35,135 bases of DNA from Acidobacteriaceae bacterium (GTDB lineage: Bacteria > Acidobacteriota > Terriglobia > Terriglobales > Acidobacteriaceae), in contig DAICZO010000432.1 of assembly GCA_027311125.1 (NCBI GenBank), positions 1-35,135 of the forward strand, given 5' to 3'. Numbering within the stretch: position 1 is the first letter of the stretch; each line of letters starts with the position of its first letter. Shown one piece after another: positions 17,916-26,648 of the stretch. The position numbers and the translations under genes were made by a program. A model generated the notes under the pieces. The model searched no databases, was not told where the DNA came from, and saw only the letters and a list, made by a program, of their open reading frames with translations.

Positions 17916-19820
17916 ATGGCAACTCGTCCCCCTGCTCCTGAAGCTACCGCAACGCCAAACACTTCCCATCGCCTGTTCACTCGGTTTCATCGTCTTGTTT
18001 TGATTCCACTCACAGTGATCCTAGTACTGTGCGTCGCGTTCTCGTGGAGGACCCGCGATGCGATGAACAACCTTTCTTTTCTGCAACGAGGAAGCATAAG
18101 CGGCACACCCTCTGGTCAGCAGACGTTGGTTGACCTGCGTCCCTGGCAGACAGCACAGGCTCTGGCTGCTCTTGCTGTAAGCACTGAGGAGAAAGAGCAT
18201 GCTCGAGAAGCGGAACGTCTGGCAGATCACGAGGTTGATCAGGCCTTCGCTGCGGCGTTGCGACAGGCTGACACCTCATCTCAGCCACTGACTGCAGCGG
18301 CAATGGCCCTGAAACAGAAGGTTGTCGACCTGCAGCAGACCGTAAAGAGTGACCAGGCACTGCTGCAGCAGGCAACCGCGGCAAGCCATACAGCCAACGG
18401 TACGAGTACAAACTCGGACGACGTGGACATCGCGAAGGCCCAACTGGGACTGGACTCCGACCAACTGAATGATGCCGAGCAGGATCTGGCGAGAGCTTCG
18501 GGCGATCGGAGGACCGCGATACAGCAGGAGTTGGCGGCCCATGAAGCTACCATGAAGAAATATGACAGCCAAGCCAGCCAGCCTGGGGAGATGGCGGTCG
18601 TTTCGTCCAAGCGCTACGGAACGCTGGCTCATCGTCTGGAGGCCTGGTCGGCACAGCGGTCACGTTATCAACTACTCCAGTTGGCTAAGCAACAGGCGGA
18701 GTCCGACAGTGCAGCGCTGATGGCGGAGCACCATGCTTTGGAGTTGCAGGCCAACGCCGGAGCCAGTGCGGGCAACAATGCTTCGGGGACCGGGGGGCAG
18801 TCCTCACAGAATGACTCAGCAACTTCGGTACTCGCAAAGATCAAGCAAAAGGCAGATCAGCATCAACTGCTGAGCATCTACAACGACCGCTTCCAGACCC
18901 AGCAGCAACTGGCAAGCGTGTATGCCAATTGGTCGGCACAGGTGCTGGTTCAGCACCGCATCGTACTCCACCTGATTCTGCAATCACTGGCAATGATCGC
19001 ATTTACGTTGATCCTGGTGACCTTGTGCGACCTGATGATTCGGCATTTACTGGAGCGTCCGACACTGGACCGTCGACGTACGCAGACCCTGCAGAAGATT
19101 CTGGAGCTTTCAGTACAACTGGTCGGAGTCATCGTGATTCTGCTGATTGTCTTTGGTACTCCGCAACAGATGCCGACGATCTTAGGTCTGGCGACAGCTG
19201 GTATCACGGTGGTGATGCAGGACTTTATTCTTGCGTTCTTCGGGTGGTTCGTTCTGATGGGCAAGAACGGCATACGCATTGGGGACATTGTCGAGATCAA
19301 TGGCGTGGATGGAGAGGTCTCCGAGATTGGCCTGTTTCGCACTTCCGTGATGGAAACAGGCAACTGGACCGATAAAGGCCACCCGACTGGACGGCGGGTT
19401 ACATTCATCAACAAATACGCAATCAGCGGCCAATATTTTAATTTCTCCACGGCTGGACAATGGATGTGGGATGAGATAACGGTGAGTATCCCTACCTCGA
19501 CCGAGACCTATCCAACCATAGAACGTATCCATAAAGCTGTTTTAGAAGCGACCGAGGCAGATGCCAAACAGGCCGAGCAAGAGTGGAAGCGCAACATCAA
19601 GCAGCATGGACTGAGCCAGTACAGCGCTGCTCCTGCGGTGAACCTTCGACCGAGTGGATCAGGGATCGACGTACTGGTCCGGTATGTGACGCGAGCCTCC
19701 GACCGGGTGGAGATGAGGAATCGGCTGTACCAGTGTGTTCTGGATGCATTGCAACCAGGCAGCGAGACAGCAGCGCCTGCCGCAACTGTTGGAGAGGCCA
19801 AAGCGGCAAACGCTCACTAG
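17916..19820 (+). CDS. MscS-family mechanosensitive channel with large coiled-coil N-domain
   Basis: A 634-residue membrane protein. A first membrane segment (about residues 25-45) is followed by roughly 300 residues rich in Ala, Gln and Glu with heptad-like character, probably a periplasmic coiled coil. The C-terminal third has two more membrane helices (about 347-375 and 392-415) and an MscS pore segment with IRIGDIVEINGVDGEV and SEIGLFRTSVMETGNW, the standard start of the MscS beta domain. MscS channels release solutes on hypo-osmotic shock; variants with large extra domains often have specialised gating. The Shine-Dalgarno sequence is weak (AGAG). It ends 21 bases before the convergent amidase stop. 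Confidence 0.9.
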   Translation: MATRPPAPEATATPNTSHRLFTRFHRLVLIPLTVILVLCVAFSWRTRDAMNNLSFLQRGSISGTPSGQQTLVDLRPWQTAQALAALAVSTEEKEHAREAERLADHEVDQAFAAALRQADTSSQPLTAAAMALKQKVVDLQQTVKSDQALLQQATAASHTANGTSTNSDDVDIAKAQLGLDSDQLNDAEQDLARASGDRRTAIQQELAAHEATMKKYDSQASQPGEMAVVSSKRYGTLAHRLEAWSAQRSRYQLLQLAKQQAESDSAALMAEHHALELQANAGASAGNNASGTGGQSSQNDSATSVLAKIKQKADQHQLLSIYNDRFQTQQQLASVYANWSAQVLVQHRIVLHLILQSLAMIAFTLILVTLCDLMIRHLLERPTLDRRRTQTLQKILELSVQLVGVIVILLIVFGTPQQMPTILGLATAGITVVMQDFILAFFGWFVLMGKNGIRIGDIVEINGVDGEVSEIGLFRTSVMETGNWTDKGHPTGRRVTFINKYAISGQYFNFSTAGQWMWDEITVSIPTSTETYPTIERIHKAVLEATEADAKQAEQEWKRNIKQHGLSQYSAAPAVNLRPSGSGIDVLVRYVTRASDRVEMRNRLYQCVLDALQPGSETAAPAATVGEAKAANAH

Positions 19821-19829
19821 ATGGAACTT

Positions 19830-19857
19830 CCCTGCAGGGGACTAAAAACCTGCAGGG
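19830..19857. terminator. Hairpin overlapping the amidase stop codon
   Basis: CCCTGCAGG (19830-19838) pairs perfectly with CCTGCAGGG (19849-19857) around a 10-base loop containing the amidase stop (19842-19844) and a run of five A (T on the minus strand). It sits exactly between the convergent MscS and amidase genes, so a bidirectional terminator role is plausible, although no T run follows the stem. Confidence 0.5.
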
Positions 19858-21650
19858 CGTTCGCCAGCAACGTTCAGGGCGGATTCCATCGCAAGGCCTG
19901 CGCGGCCAAGAGTACCTTCATCGAACAGGCGGCCGATGAAGGTGACTCCATGTGGAACGCGACGTGGTGGGGAGAACTTCGGCAGTGGCTTAGCCGGGTC
20001 TGGAGCCCAGTCGCTACGGGCTTCGGAGACCTCGACAAAACCAGCGCGCATAGTAAGCGAGGGGTGCCCGGTAAAGTTCGTCAAGGTCAGCATCTCATCC
20101 CGCAAAGACGGAACGAGAAGCAAGTCAACCTGCGAAAAGATCCGCGCCATCTCCATGGCAACCATACGGCGAAGGCGATCAGTCTGGACAAAATCGACGG
20201 CAGAGAGGAAGCGCGCCTGTCGGAAGAGGTTTGGCCATGCATCGGGGACCTGCGCTTTGAGTTGATCGACCTTATGGCTAAGCGTGAGTTCTTCAAATGC
20301 CGCTGCCGCCTCGGCAAAGAGGATCAGGTTGAGTGAATCATAGGGCCAGTCTGGCAGCGAAACTTCAACCGGAACCATGCCGAGTTGCTTGACCATCTGC
20401 AGTGCAGCGCGGTCGACGTCCGTGGCAGGACTTTCCTTCATCCACTGCGGGAAGTAGCCGACGCGCAAACCTTTGACCGAGGTTGCAGCATCGTAGTCCA
20501 GTTTGCATGGCACACTGGAGAGGTCCTTACCGTCCGGTCCGGTAATGGCATTCAGCACCAGCAGCGTATCTTCTACGCTGCGGGCCATGGGGCCGAGTTT
20601 ATCGAGCGACCAGCACAGTGTCATGGCTCCGGTGCGAGGCACTCGTCCGTAGGTGGGACGCAGTCCGTTTACGCCACAGCGCATACTGGGGCTGACGATG
20701 CTGCCGCCAGTCTCGCTGCCGATGGAAAAGCCAACCAGACCGGCTGCCGTGGCAGAACCCGGACCTGCGCTGGAACCGGAGGAACCCTCCTCCAGCAGCC
20801 AGGGGTTCATGGTCTGTCCGCCAAACCAGATGTCGTTCAGTGCCAGTGCCCCCAGACTCAGCTTGGCAACCAGAACAGCGCCGGCATCGTGGAGACGCTG
20901 CACTACGGTTGCATCCTTGCCTGGAACACGGTCGCGAAAGGGTTCGGCCCCGTAAGTGGTGGGAATGCCAGCAGTGTCGAGGAGATCTTTGGCTCCCCAG
21001 GGAATTCCGTGCAGCGGCCCGCGGTACTTCCCTGCCGCAATCTCGGCGTCGGCCTGCTTGGCTTGTGCCATGGCCAGATCGCGGGTCAGCGTGATCACAC
21101 AGTTCAGCTTGGGATTGAACTTCTCTAGACGGTCAATGTAAATGCGAGTCAGACGTTCCGAGGTGATCTGCTTGCGCTGGATCCACTGCGAGAGCATGGT
21201 TACGGGTGCAAATGCAATATCTTCGTCGCTGGTGGGTAGCGGAGCGGGTTGGCTGTGGCTGCGGACAAAGCGATCTTGTATTGGTCCACTGAACTCTCCG
21301 GGCAGGGCGGCATCCCAACGCGAGTACGGTGGAACGGTCGGCTCGATCGCTACTTTTTTAGGACCCGTGCGGCGCTCATACACTGGTGCGAGGGAGTTAC
21401 GCCAGTTACCTGCGGCCTGTGCGCGCTCTGCCGGAGTCAGTGTGATGCTCACGAGTTTCTCAGCTTCAACAAAGGTTGCCGGGGAGACCTCGGGGCCAAA
21501 AGCAGGCGAAGTGCCAAACGCAGGCGGCGCACCGGGAGTCGCGGTGTCCGGAGCCTGATTGGCCGACGTTTGGGCTTCTCCACGCGTAGCAACTGCTGCC
21601 AGAATGCCCATAGAACTGTGCTGAAGAAACTGCCTTCTTGATTTCGTCAT
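19842..21650 (-). CDS. Tat-exported amidase (amidase-signature family)
   Basis: A 602-residue enzyme. The N-terminus KSRRQFLQHSSMGILAAVA is a twin-arginine signal, so the protein is exported folded. The amidase-signature triad is visible: K221 (PWGAKDLL), cis-serine S294 (GSSAGPGSATAAG) and nucleophile S317 (GSETGGSI). A proline-rich, variable stretch of about 100 residues separates signal and catalytic domain. GatA-like sequence, but export excludes a tRNA-amidotransferase role; the substrate is an unknown extracytoplasmic amide. ATG 21650 is chosen over an upstream start at 21686 because AGGGGAAG directly precedes it and it places the RR motif normally. Divergent from the orphan exported protein. 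Confidence 0.92.
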   Translation of the reverse strand: MTKSRRQFLQHSSMGILAAVATRGEAQTSANQAPDTATPGAPPAFGTSPAFGPEVSPATFVEAEKLVSITLTPAERAQAAGNWRNSLAPVYERRTGPKKVAIEPTVPPYSRWDAALPGEFSGPIQDRFVRSHSQPAPLPTSDEDIAFAPVTMLSQWIQRKQITSERLTRIYIDRLEKFNPKLNCVITLTRDLAMAQAKQADAEIAAGKYRGPLHGIPWGAKDLLDTAGIPTTYGAEPFRDRVPGKDATVVQRLHDAGAVLVAKLSLGALALNDIWFGGQTMNPWLLEEGSSGSSAGPGSATAAGLVGFSIGSETGGSIVSPSMRCGVNGLRPTYGRVPRTGAMTLCWSLDKLGPMARSVEDTLLVLNAITGPDGKDLSSVPCKLDYDAATSVKGLRVGYFPQWMKESPATDVDRAALQMVKQLGMVPVEVSLPDWPYDSLNLILFAEAAAAFEELTLSHKVDQLKAQVPDAWPNLFRQARFLSAVDFVQTDRLRRMVAMEMARIFSQVDLLLVPSLRDEMLTLTNFTGHPSLTMRAGFVEVSEARSDWAPDPAKPLPKFSPPRRVPHGVTFIGRLFDEGTLGRAGLAMESALNVAGERPAGF

Positions 21651-21774
21651 CTTCCCCTCTGGTGCGAATTGTAACTGTGGAGACACCTTTGTCCAAGCGA
21701 AGGGGCAACCCTGTTTGCGTACGATGAAGACGGCGGGAACAGTCTGAAGACAAGAAGCGCATCAGGGTCTACCT

Positions 21775-21816
21775 GCTTCCCAGCTAACTCCGCGGGCAAA
21801 CAGCCTACTGGGAAGC
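21775..21816. other. Long inverted repeat in divergent promoter region
   Basis: GCTTCCCAG (21775-21783) and CTGGGAAGC (21808-21816) are perfect 9-bp inverted repeats separated by 24 bases, in the 215-base gap between the divergent amidase and orphan genes. The right arm ends 49 bases before the orphan start at 21866. Confidence 0.4.
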
Positions 21817-21865
21817 TAATAGTGCGGGTTGGCTGATTAGGCATCCAGAAAGCAGCGTCTGACTT

Positions 21866-22477
21866 ATGCTTATTAGTATGTTTCGATTGTCGACGCGTAG
21901 CCTATTTGGAGTTTGCCTGCTGTTCGGCTTGGTACAAGCTGCTTTTGGTGCTGAATTGAAGATATCGGCACAAGCACTGGAGCGAACCCTACGGGCACAA
22001 CTGTTCAACGGACCAAACGGGCGCTACTATATGCGCGGTGATGTGACTACGGCTTGCTACGTGTATGCCGACTCTCCTCAGGTGAGCTTTGTGCAGGATC
22101 GAGTGGTGGTGCATGTTCACACACGATCGAAGTTGGGTACTTCGTTGCGTGGAAGCTGCGTGGGAATTTCGTTGGCAACGGACGCCGACGTATCGTTTAT
22201 TCCTGACGCCGAGGGCGAGTCGATTGGATTCCGCGATGCGCGGATCGAGCGGTTGAGTGAATCGAAAGAACTCAATTTTCTTTTGGTTCCCTTCCTAAGC
22301 CGGAAGCTGCCGACGCAGATGAAGGTCAATGCGGCAGACCTGCTGCGAAAGTTATTGGTGCAGTCGGCACAGACGACTGGCTACTCACTCACGCTAACGT
22401 CTCTCAAGATCCATTCCATGATTGTGGAAGGCAATTCTATGGTGGTCGACGTCGATACTGCACTACAAGTCGATTAG
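21866..22477 (+). CDS. Exported protein of unknown function
   Basis: A 203-residue protein with a signal peptide (SLFGVCLLFGLVQAAFGA; cleavage probably before ELKIS). I do not recognise a named family. The mature part begins with an amphipathic helix (ISAQALERTLRAQLF), followed by alternating beta strands with two cysteines (TTACYVYA and RGSCVGIS) that could form a disulfide, then a helix (AADLLRKLLVQSA) and C-terminal strands (SLTLTSLKIHSMIVEGNSMVVDVD). This layout resembles periplasmic lipid-binding or SMP/DUF1439-like folds, which is a guess. ATG 21866 or ATG 21878 could be the start; neither has a strong ribosome site. It converges with the ROK gene 91 bases downstream. Confidence 0.7.
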   Translation: MLISMFRLSTRSLFGVCLLFGLVQAAFGAELKISAQALERTLRAQLFNGPNGRYYMRGDVTTACYVYADSPQVSFVQDRVVVHVHTRSKLGTSLRGSCVGISLATDADVSFIPDAEGESIGFRDARIERLSESKELNFLLVPFLSRKLPTQMKVNAADLLRKLLVQSAQTTGYSLTLTSLKIHSMIVEGNSMVVDVDTALQVD

Positions 22478-22568
22478 AGCGAGCTTACCCGGTGGCGACT
22501 AAGATCGGCCGATGAGCTTTAATCACAAGATAAAACGCAGACAACAGGGATGGACAGTGCCATCTGAA

Positions 22569-23738
22569 TTAGATGGAGCCTTCGTTCATGACGAGGGCAA
22601 CAGCGCTGCGAAGACGTGCGGTATTGCCATCGAGCGAAGGCCTCAACCTGGGACCTTTGGAGAGCGAATTGATTTTAAACTCAGCCTCCACGACCGGGCC
22701 GAAACGGTACCAGGCAGAGGTGATATCGCCGACGACGATAATCTCTCGAGGGGCAAGCGCGGAAGCAATCATACGAAGGCCACGTCCAAGGTAGACTGAC
22801 ATCGTTTCCAGTGCCTTGACGGCATGCTCCTCGCCTGCCTGAGCCAGTTTGATGAGAGCTTCCATGGTCTGTACGGATGCACTGCCACCAGCCTCCTGAA
22901 AGTAGCGAAGAGCCGCGCGATTGGAGGCAACCGTCTCCCAGCAACCGCGATTTCCGCAACCACACAGGGGACCATTCGAGTCAATCTGAATATGGCCGAA
23001 CTCACCCGCCATTCCGTTCTCACCGCGCAAGAGGCGTCCATTGGCAAAGATACCGGAGCCTATGCCTTCGGACACGTTGACAACGACCAGATCGTGGTTG
23101 CCGTCGCTGTCGCCGAACCACACCTCAGACAAAGCACATGCGTTGGCTGCGTTGTCCATCTCGACTCGCAGGCCTGTGGCGCGTTCGATTCGTGGCTTGA
23201 AGCTGAGGACTGGCCAGTTGAGATTTGGGGCGAAGATCAGCTTCTGTAAACCGAGATCAGTACGGCCCGGCAGGCTGATACCGATACCAACAAATGTCTT
23301 GTCCGCATTCGCAGTAATCAGTTTGCGGACACCGGCGATAATTGCCGGAATGGCCTTTGCTGGCTCCTTGGGTAACAGGACCAGATTCTGCGCAACGATC
23401 CTTCCTCCCAGGTCGGTCACAGCAACCGTGGTCTGTGAAGGATGTATATCCACAGCAACTACAGCGCGATGGTGATTCAACTCCAAAAACGTAGGACGTC
23501 GCCCACGGGGGAGACGCCCGATCGAACCTTCCAGAATCCACTTGTCGCGAATCAGATCCTCAACTATCAGCGATACGGTGCTGCGCTGAAGACCGGAGAC
23601 ACGAGCAAGATCTGCGCGCGAGATAGGCTGGCGGGTACGAATAAGATTAAAGACCAGATTACGATTGATCTGGCGGGGTGTCTTATTGGAGGCACTTTGT
23701 CTTTGAGTAAAGGTAAACCGCGATGCAGGAGGAGTCAT
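22569..23738 (-). CDS. ROK-family transcriptional repressor (NagC/XylR type)
   Basis: A 389-residue regulator. An N-terminal winged helix-turn-helix (about residues 20-85, ISRADLARVSGLQRSTVSLI) is fused to a ROK sugar-kinase-like domain. The ROK zinc motif is visible in CGCGNRGCWET, preceded by GEFGHI. Such proteins repress sugar-utilisation genes and release DNA on binding a sugar. It is divergent from the GH2 glycosidase gene, its most likely target. GGAAAG lies 8 bases before ATG 23738. Confidence 0.93.
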   Translation of the reverse strand: MTPPASRFTFTQRQSASNKTPRQINRNLVFNLIRTRQPISRADLARVSGLQRSTVSLIVEDLIRDKWILEGSIGRLPRGRRPTFLELNHHRAVVAVDIHPSQTTVAVTDLGGRIVAQNLVLLPKEPAKAIPAIIAGVRKLITANADKTFVGIGISLPGRTDLGLQKLIFAPNLNWPVLSFKPRIERATGLRVEMDNAANACALSEVWFGDSDGNHDLVVVNVSEGIGSGIFANGRLLRGENGMAGEFGHIQIDSNGPLCGCGNRGCWETVASNRAALRYFQEAGGSASVQTMEALIKLAQAGEEHAVKALETMSVYLGRGLRMIASALAPREIIVVGDITSAWYRFGPVVEAEFKINSLSKGPRLRPSLDGNTARLRSAVALVMNEGSI

Positions 23739-23773
23739 TCGATTTTCTTTCCGGCCGAAGCGAAATTATAGAG

Positions 23774-23798
23774 AGGCCGTTGCATCTGGCACCGGCCT
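23774..23798. promoter_or_regulatory. Candidate ROK operator
   Basis: AGGCCG (23774-23779) and CGGCCT (23793-23798) are perfect 6-bp inverted repeats with a 13-base spacer, between the divergent ROK and GH2 genes and directly upstream of the GH2 promoter candidate. Confidence 0.4.
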
Positions 23799-23800
23799 AC

Positions 23801-23830
23801 TTGACATCTTAGTAGACGAGTCTTTATATC
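23801..23830 (+). promoter_or_regulatory. Sigma-70-like promoter for the GH2 gene
   Basis: TTGACA (23801-23806), an 18-base spacer and TATATC (23825-23830) give a perfect -35 box and a 4-of-6 -10 box about 137 bases before the GH2 start. The spacer contains AGAC-GA-GTCT (23814-23823), a short dyad well placed for repression. Confidence 0.55.
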
Positions 23831-23966
23831 ACTGACCTAAGAGATTTTGTAGAGTCTATGAACTAAATCTTCCTGCGTGCTCCTCAAGAGATGATTGATG
23901 AGGATTCACAAGGATTGTTTCCAAGCAATTGTTGATCGGCGACCACGTCAGGAGCTCATCATTTCA

Positions 23967-26501
23967 ATGCATTCTCGCCGCCAGTTCATTAAGTCAGGTG
24001 CCAGCGTTGCTGCGGTAGCCATACTTCCCTCGCCGTTCCTGCGCGCCTCCATCGCGACCATGACAGAAGCGGGACAAAGCACCGGCCAAAGTAACAGCAG
24101 GCACAGACTCTCTACAGGATGGGAGTTTCTGCGGGGATCGCTGGGCGGGCCATGGGAGGTTTGGAACAGCGATGAAGTTGCGGTATTTGAGCCAGTAACG
24201 ATGCCACATTGTTTCAATGCCTACGACGGGTGTGATCCGGATGTGCCCTACTACCGCGGGAATGGCTGGTACAAAACATACGTCAAGACTGCAAATCCTT
24301 ACAAAAATGGACGCACGCTGCTGCATTTTGAAGGAGCCGGGCAGACGACCAGTGTGTATGTAGGGGACAAACTGGCTGGAGTCCATACCGGCGGTTATGA
24401 TGAGTTCGTTCTCGACATAACCGATCTAGTTGCTTCTCTTGAGTTGGCAGAGACCAGCGCCGCCCCGACCACAGGGAAGCGACCCGAAGGTGTGCCCATT
24501 GCAGTGTTGTGCGACAACTCCCGCGATCTGGACCGCATACCGTCGGACCTGAGCGACTTCAGTATTTACGGCGGTCTGTACCGCCATGTACATCTGGTCT
24601 ATGTCCCCAATATCTCACTGGAGACCGTACATGTGCAGACCACACAAGATTCTCCCAAGGGTGCAGTAGAGGTCTCCATCGTCGGGACGCTGTACAACCC
24701 TACGCACTCAACGGAGGCAGTGAAACTTGCGGTGCAGGTGCTGAATGCGAGGGGCGAAGCGGTGCATCATTCCACGCATACTCTGAAGCCCTGGGATGAG
24801 GCTACCGAGATTGTGAGCTTTCGCATTGCCAAACCGGAGACCTGGAGCCCAGCAACGCCGCATCTGTACGAGTGTCGGGTGACCCTGAGTGGTGCGGATG
24901 GCGAGTATGTCACGCACGAGCAGTTTGGCGTGCGGCACACGGAGTTCGTAGAACATGGCCCATTCAAGCTGAACGGAGAGCGACTGCTGCTGCGTGGCAC
25001 CCACCGTCATGAGGATCATGCAGGATATGCCGCTGCGATGCCGGATGACCTGCTGGCGCAGGAGATGCACCTGATTAAGAAGATGGGAGCTAATTTTATT
25101 CGGTTGGCTCATTATCAACAGTCGGGCCGCGTGCTTGAGCACTGTGACCGTTTGGGCATTCTGGTGTGGGAAGAGATTCCGTGGTGTCGCGGTGGTGTGG
25201 GAAATGAGATGTTCAAGGAGATGGCTCGGCGGACGCTGCACAATATGATTGGGCAGCACTACAACCATCCCTCGGTTGTGCTGTGGGGGTTAGGCAATGA
25301 AGACGACTGGCCCAACGAATATCCGGAGACCAACGTTGAGAATATCCGCGAGTTCATGCAGGAGTTGAACACGCTCTCCCATGATCTGGATCCATCACGA
25401 ATGACGACCATCCGAAGGTGTGACTTTGCCCGCGACATACCCGACGTCTACTCGCCATCCATCTGGGCGGGTTGGTATCGGGGCACGTATCAGGAGTATC
25501 AGAAGTCGCTGGAGACGGAGCGCGAGCGGGTGAAGCGTCTCATCCACGTCGAGTGGGGCGCCGACAGTCATGCGGGACGACACTCGGAAAATCCTGACAA
25601 GGTTGTGGCAAAGATCGCGACCGGCAGAGGAAGCGATGAACGTGGTTTGGACTATCTCCCGTCGGGTGGACAGTCACGAGTATCCAAGGACGGCGATTGG
25701 TCGGAGACCTATGCCTGCAATCTATTTGATTGGTATCTGAAGGTGCAGGAGACTCTGCCATGGTTTACCGGGTCGGCCCAGTGGGTGTTCAAGGACTTTA
25801 CAACGCCATTGCGCGTTGAAAATCCGGTACCCCGCGTTAATCAAAAAGGGGTGATTCAGCGAGACATGACGCTGAAAGAGTCCTACTTTGTCTTTCAATC
25901 GTATTGGGCTGACGAGCCAATGGTCCACATCTATGGACACACCTGGCCTGTCCGCTGGGGCGACGCCGACGAGATGAAGATGGTTAAGGTGTACTCCAAT
26001 TGCGAGCAGGCCGAGTTATTTATCAATGGCAAGTCAGCAGGAGTGAAGCAACGCGACAGCCAGGACTTCCCTGCTGCCGGTCTGCGCTGGAGCAACGTGT
26101 TTGCACCGGGTAAAAACCACCTGAAGGTAATTGCAACCAAGCATGGCAAGAGGGTTGTCGATGAGATCGAATTTATCTACCAGATAGAGAAATGGGGAGC
26201 CCCAGCCAAGCTGATTCTGACGGAAAAGAGTCGAGCCACAACACAGGGGAAAGATACCGTAACACTCGAAGCAAAGCTGTACGACGAGAAGAACGTGTTG
26301 TGCCTGGAGGCTCGAAGTCAGGTGCGCTTTAGCGTCGCCTGTAGAGCCACGCTGATCGACAATCAAGGCACAACGCGGGGCTCACGGGTGGTGCAGCTCT
26401 ATAACGGACGTGCAGAGATCACCCTCCAGCGGAATGGCGGCTCAAGCACGGTAGCGGTAACCACAGAGGGGCTGCCAAGCAGTTTTTGCCTTATCAACTA
26501 G
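23967..26501 (+). CDS. Tat-exported GH2-family glycosidase
   Basis: An 844-residue exported glycoside hydrolase of family 2 (beta-galactosidase, beta-glucuronidase or beta-mannosidase group). The N-terminus HSRRQFIKSGASVAAVAIL is a twin-arginine signal. A sugar-binding jelly-roll domain (about 60-230), an immunoglobulin-like domain (about 235-340) and a TIM-barrel domain follow. The proposed acid/base is E445 (NHPSVVLWGLGNED) and the nucleophile E529 (HVEWGADSHAGRH). C-terminal beta domains from about 690 resemble the extra domains of bacterial GH2 enzymes. ATG 23967 is chosen over 23895 because it places the Tat motif correctly and AGGAG lies at 23950-23954, though about 12 bases away. Divergent ROK control suggests sugar induction. 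Confidence 0.92.
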   Translation: MHSRRQFIKSGASVAAVAILPSPFLRASIATMTEAGQSTGQSNSRHRLSTGWEFLRGSLGGPWEVWNSDEVAVFEPVTMPHCFNAYDGCDPDVPYYRGNGWYKTYVKTANPYKNGRTLLHFEGAGQTTSVYVGDKLAGVHTGGYDEFVLDITDLVASLELAETSAAPTTGKRPEGVPIAVLCDNSRDLDRIPSDLSDFSIYGGLYRHVHLVYVPNISLETVHVQTTQDSPKGAVEVSIVGTLYNPTHSTEAVKLAVQVLNARGEAVHHSTHTLKPWDEATEIVSFRIAKPETWSPATPHLYECRVTLSGADGEYVTHEQFGVRHTEFVEHGPFKLNGERLLLRGTHRHEDHAGYAAAMPDDLLAQEMHLIKKMGANFIRLAHYQQSGRVLEHCDRLGILVWEEIPWCRGGVGNEMFKEMARRTLHNMIGQHYNHPSVVLWGLGNEDDWPNEYPETNVENIREFMQELNTLSHDLDPSRMTTIRRCDFARDIPDVYSPSIWAGWYRGTYQEYQKSLETERERVKRLIHVEWGADSHAGRHSENPDKVVAKIATGRGSDERGLDYLPSGGQSRVSKDGDWSETYACNLFDWYLKVQETLPWFTGSAQWVFKDFTTPLRVENPVPRVNQKGVIQRDMTLKESYFVFQSYWADEPMVHIYGHTWPVRWGDADEMKMVKVYSNCEQAELFINGKSAGVKQRDSQDFPAAGLRWSNVFAPGKNHLKVIATKHGKRVVDEIEFIYQIEKWGAPAKLILTEKSRATTQGKDTVTLEAKLYDEKNVLCLEARSQVRFSVACRATLIDNQGTTRGSRVVQLYNGRAEITLQRNGGSSTVAVTTEGLPSSFCLIN

Positions 26502-26594
26502 AAGCAAAGACGCAGGCAGAAGAAGGCGCATTGTTCACAGTAAAAACTATAGAAGCTCGAACGCAGCAGGAGCATAGAACAACTCCCGCATCAG

Positions 26595-26610
26595 GCGTTA
26601 ATATTAATGC
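26595..26610. other. AT-rich palindrome between convergent genes
   Basis: TTAATATTAA (26598-26607) is a perfect palindrome that extends outward by three pairs with one wobble. It lies in the 147-base gap between the convergent GH2 and IclR genes. Function unknown; no gene or clear terminator is visible in the gap. Confidence 0.25.
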
Positions 26611-26648
26611 GAGTAGTGGGCCTTAGAGGATGATTACTGATACCTGAC

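Noticed and set aside
20385..21128. 247-codon open frame on the plus strand
   Set aside because: It is antisense to the Tat-exported amidase, whose Tat motif and catalytic residues are intact; the shadow product has low-complexity, unfolded-looking composition and no ribosome site of note.
23895..23966. 24-codon extension of the GH2 protein
   Set aside because: It would put charged residues before a well-formed twin-arginine signal; start 23967 fits the signal better.
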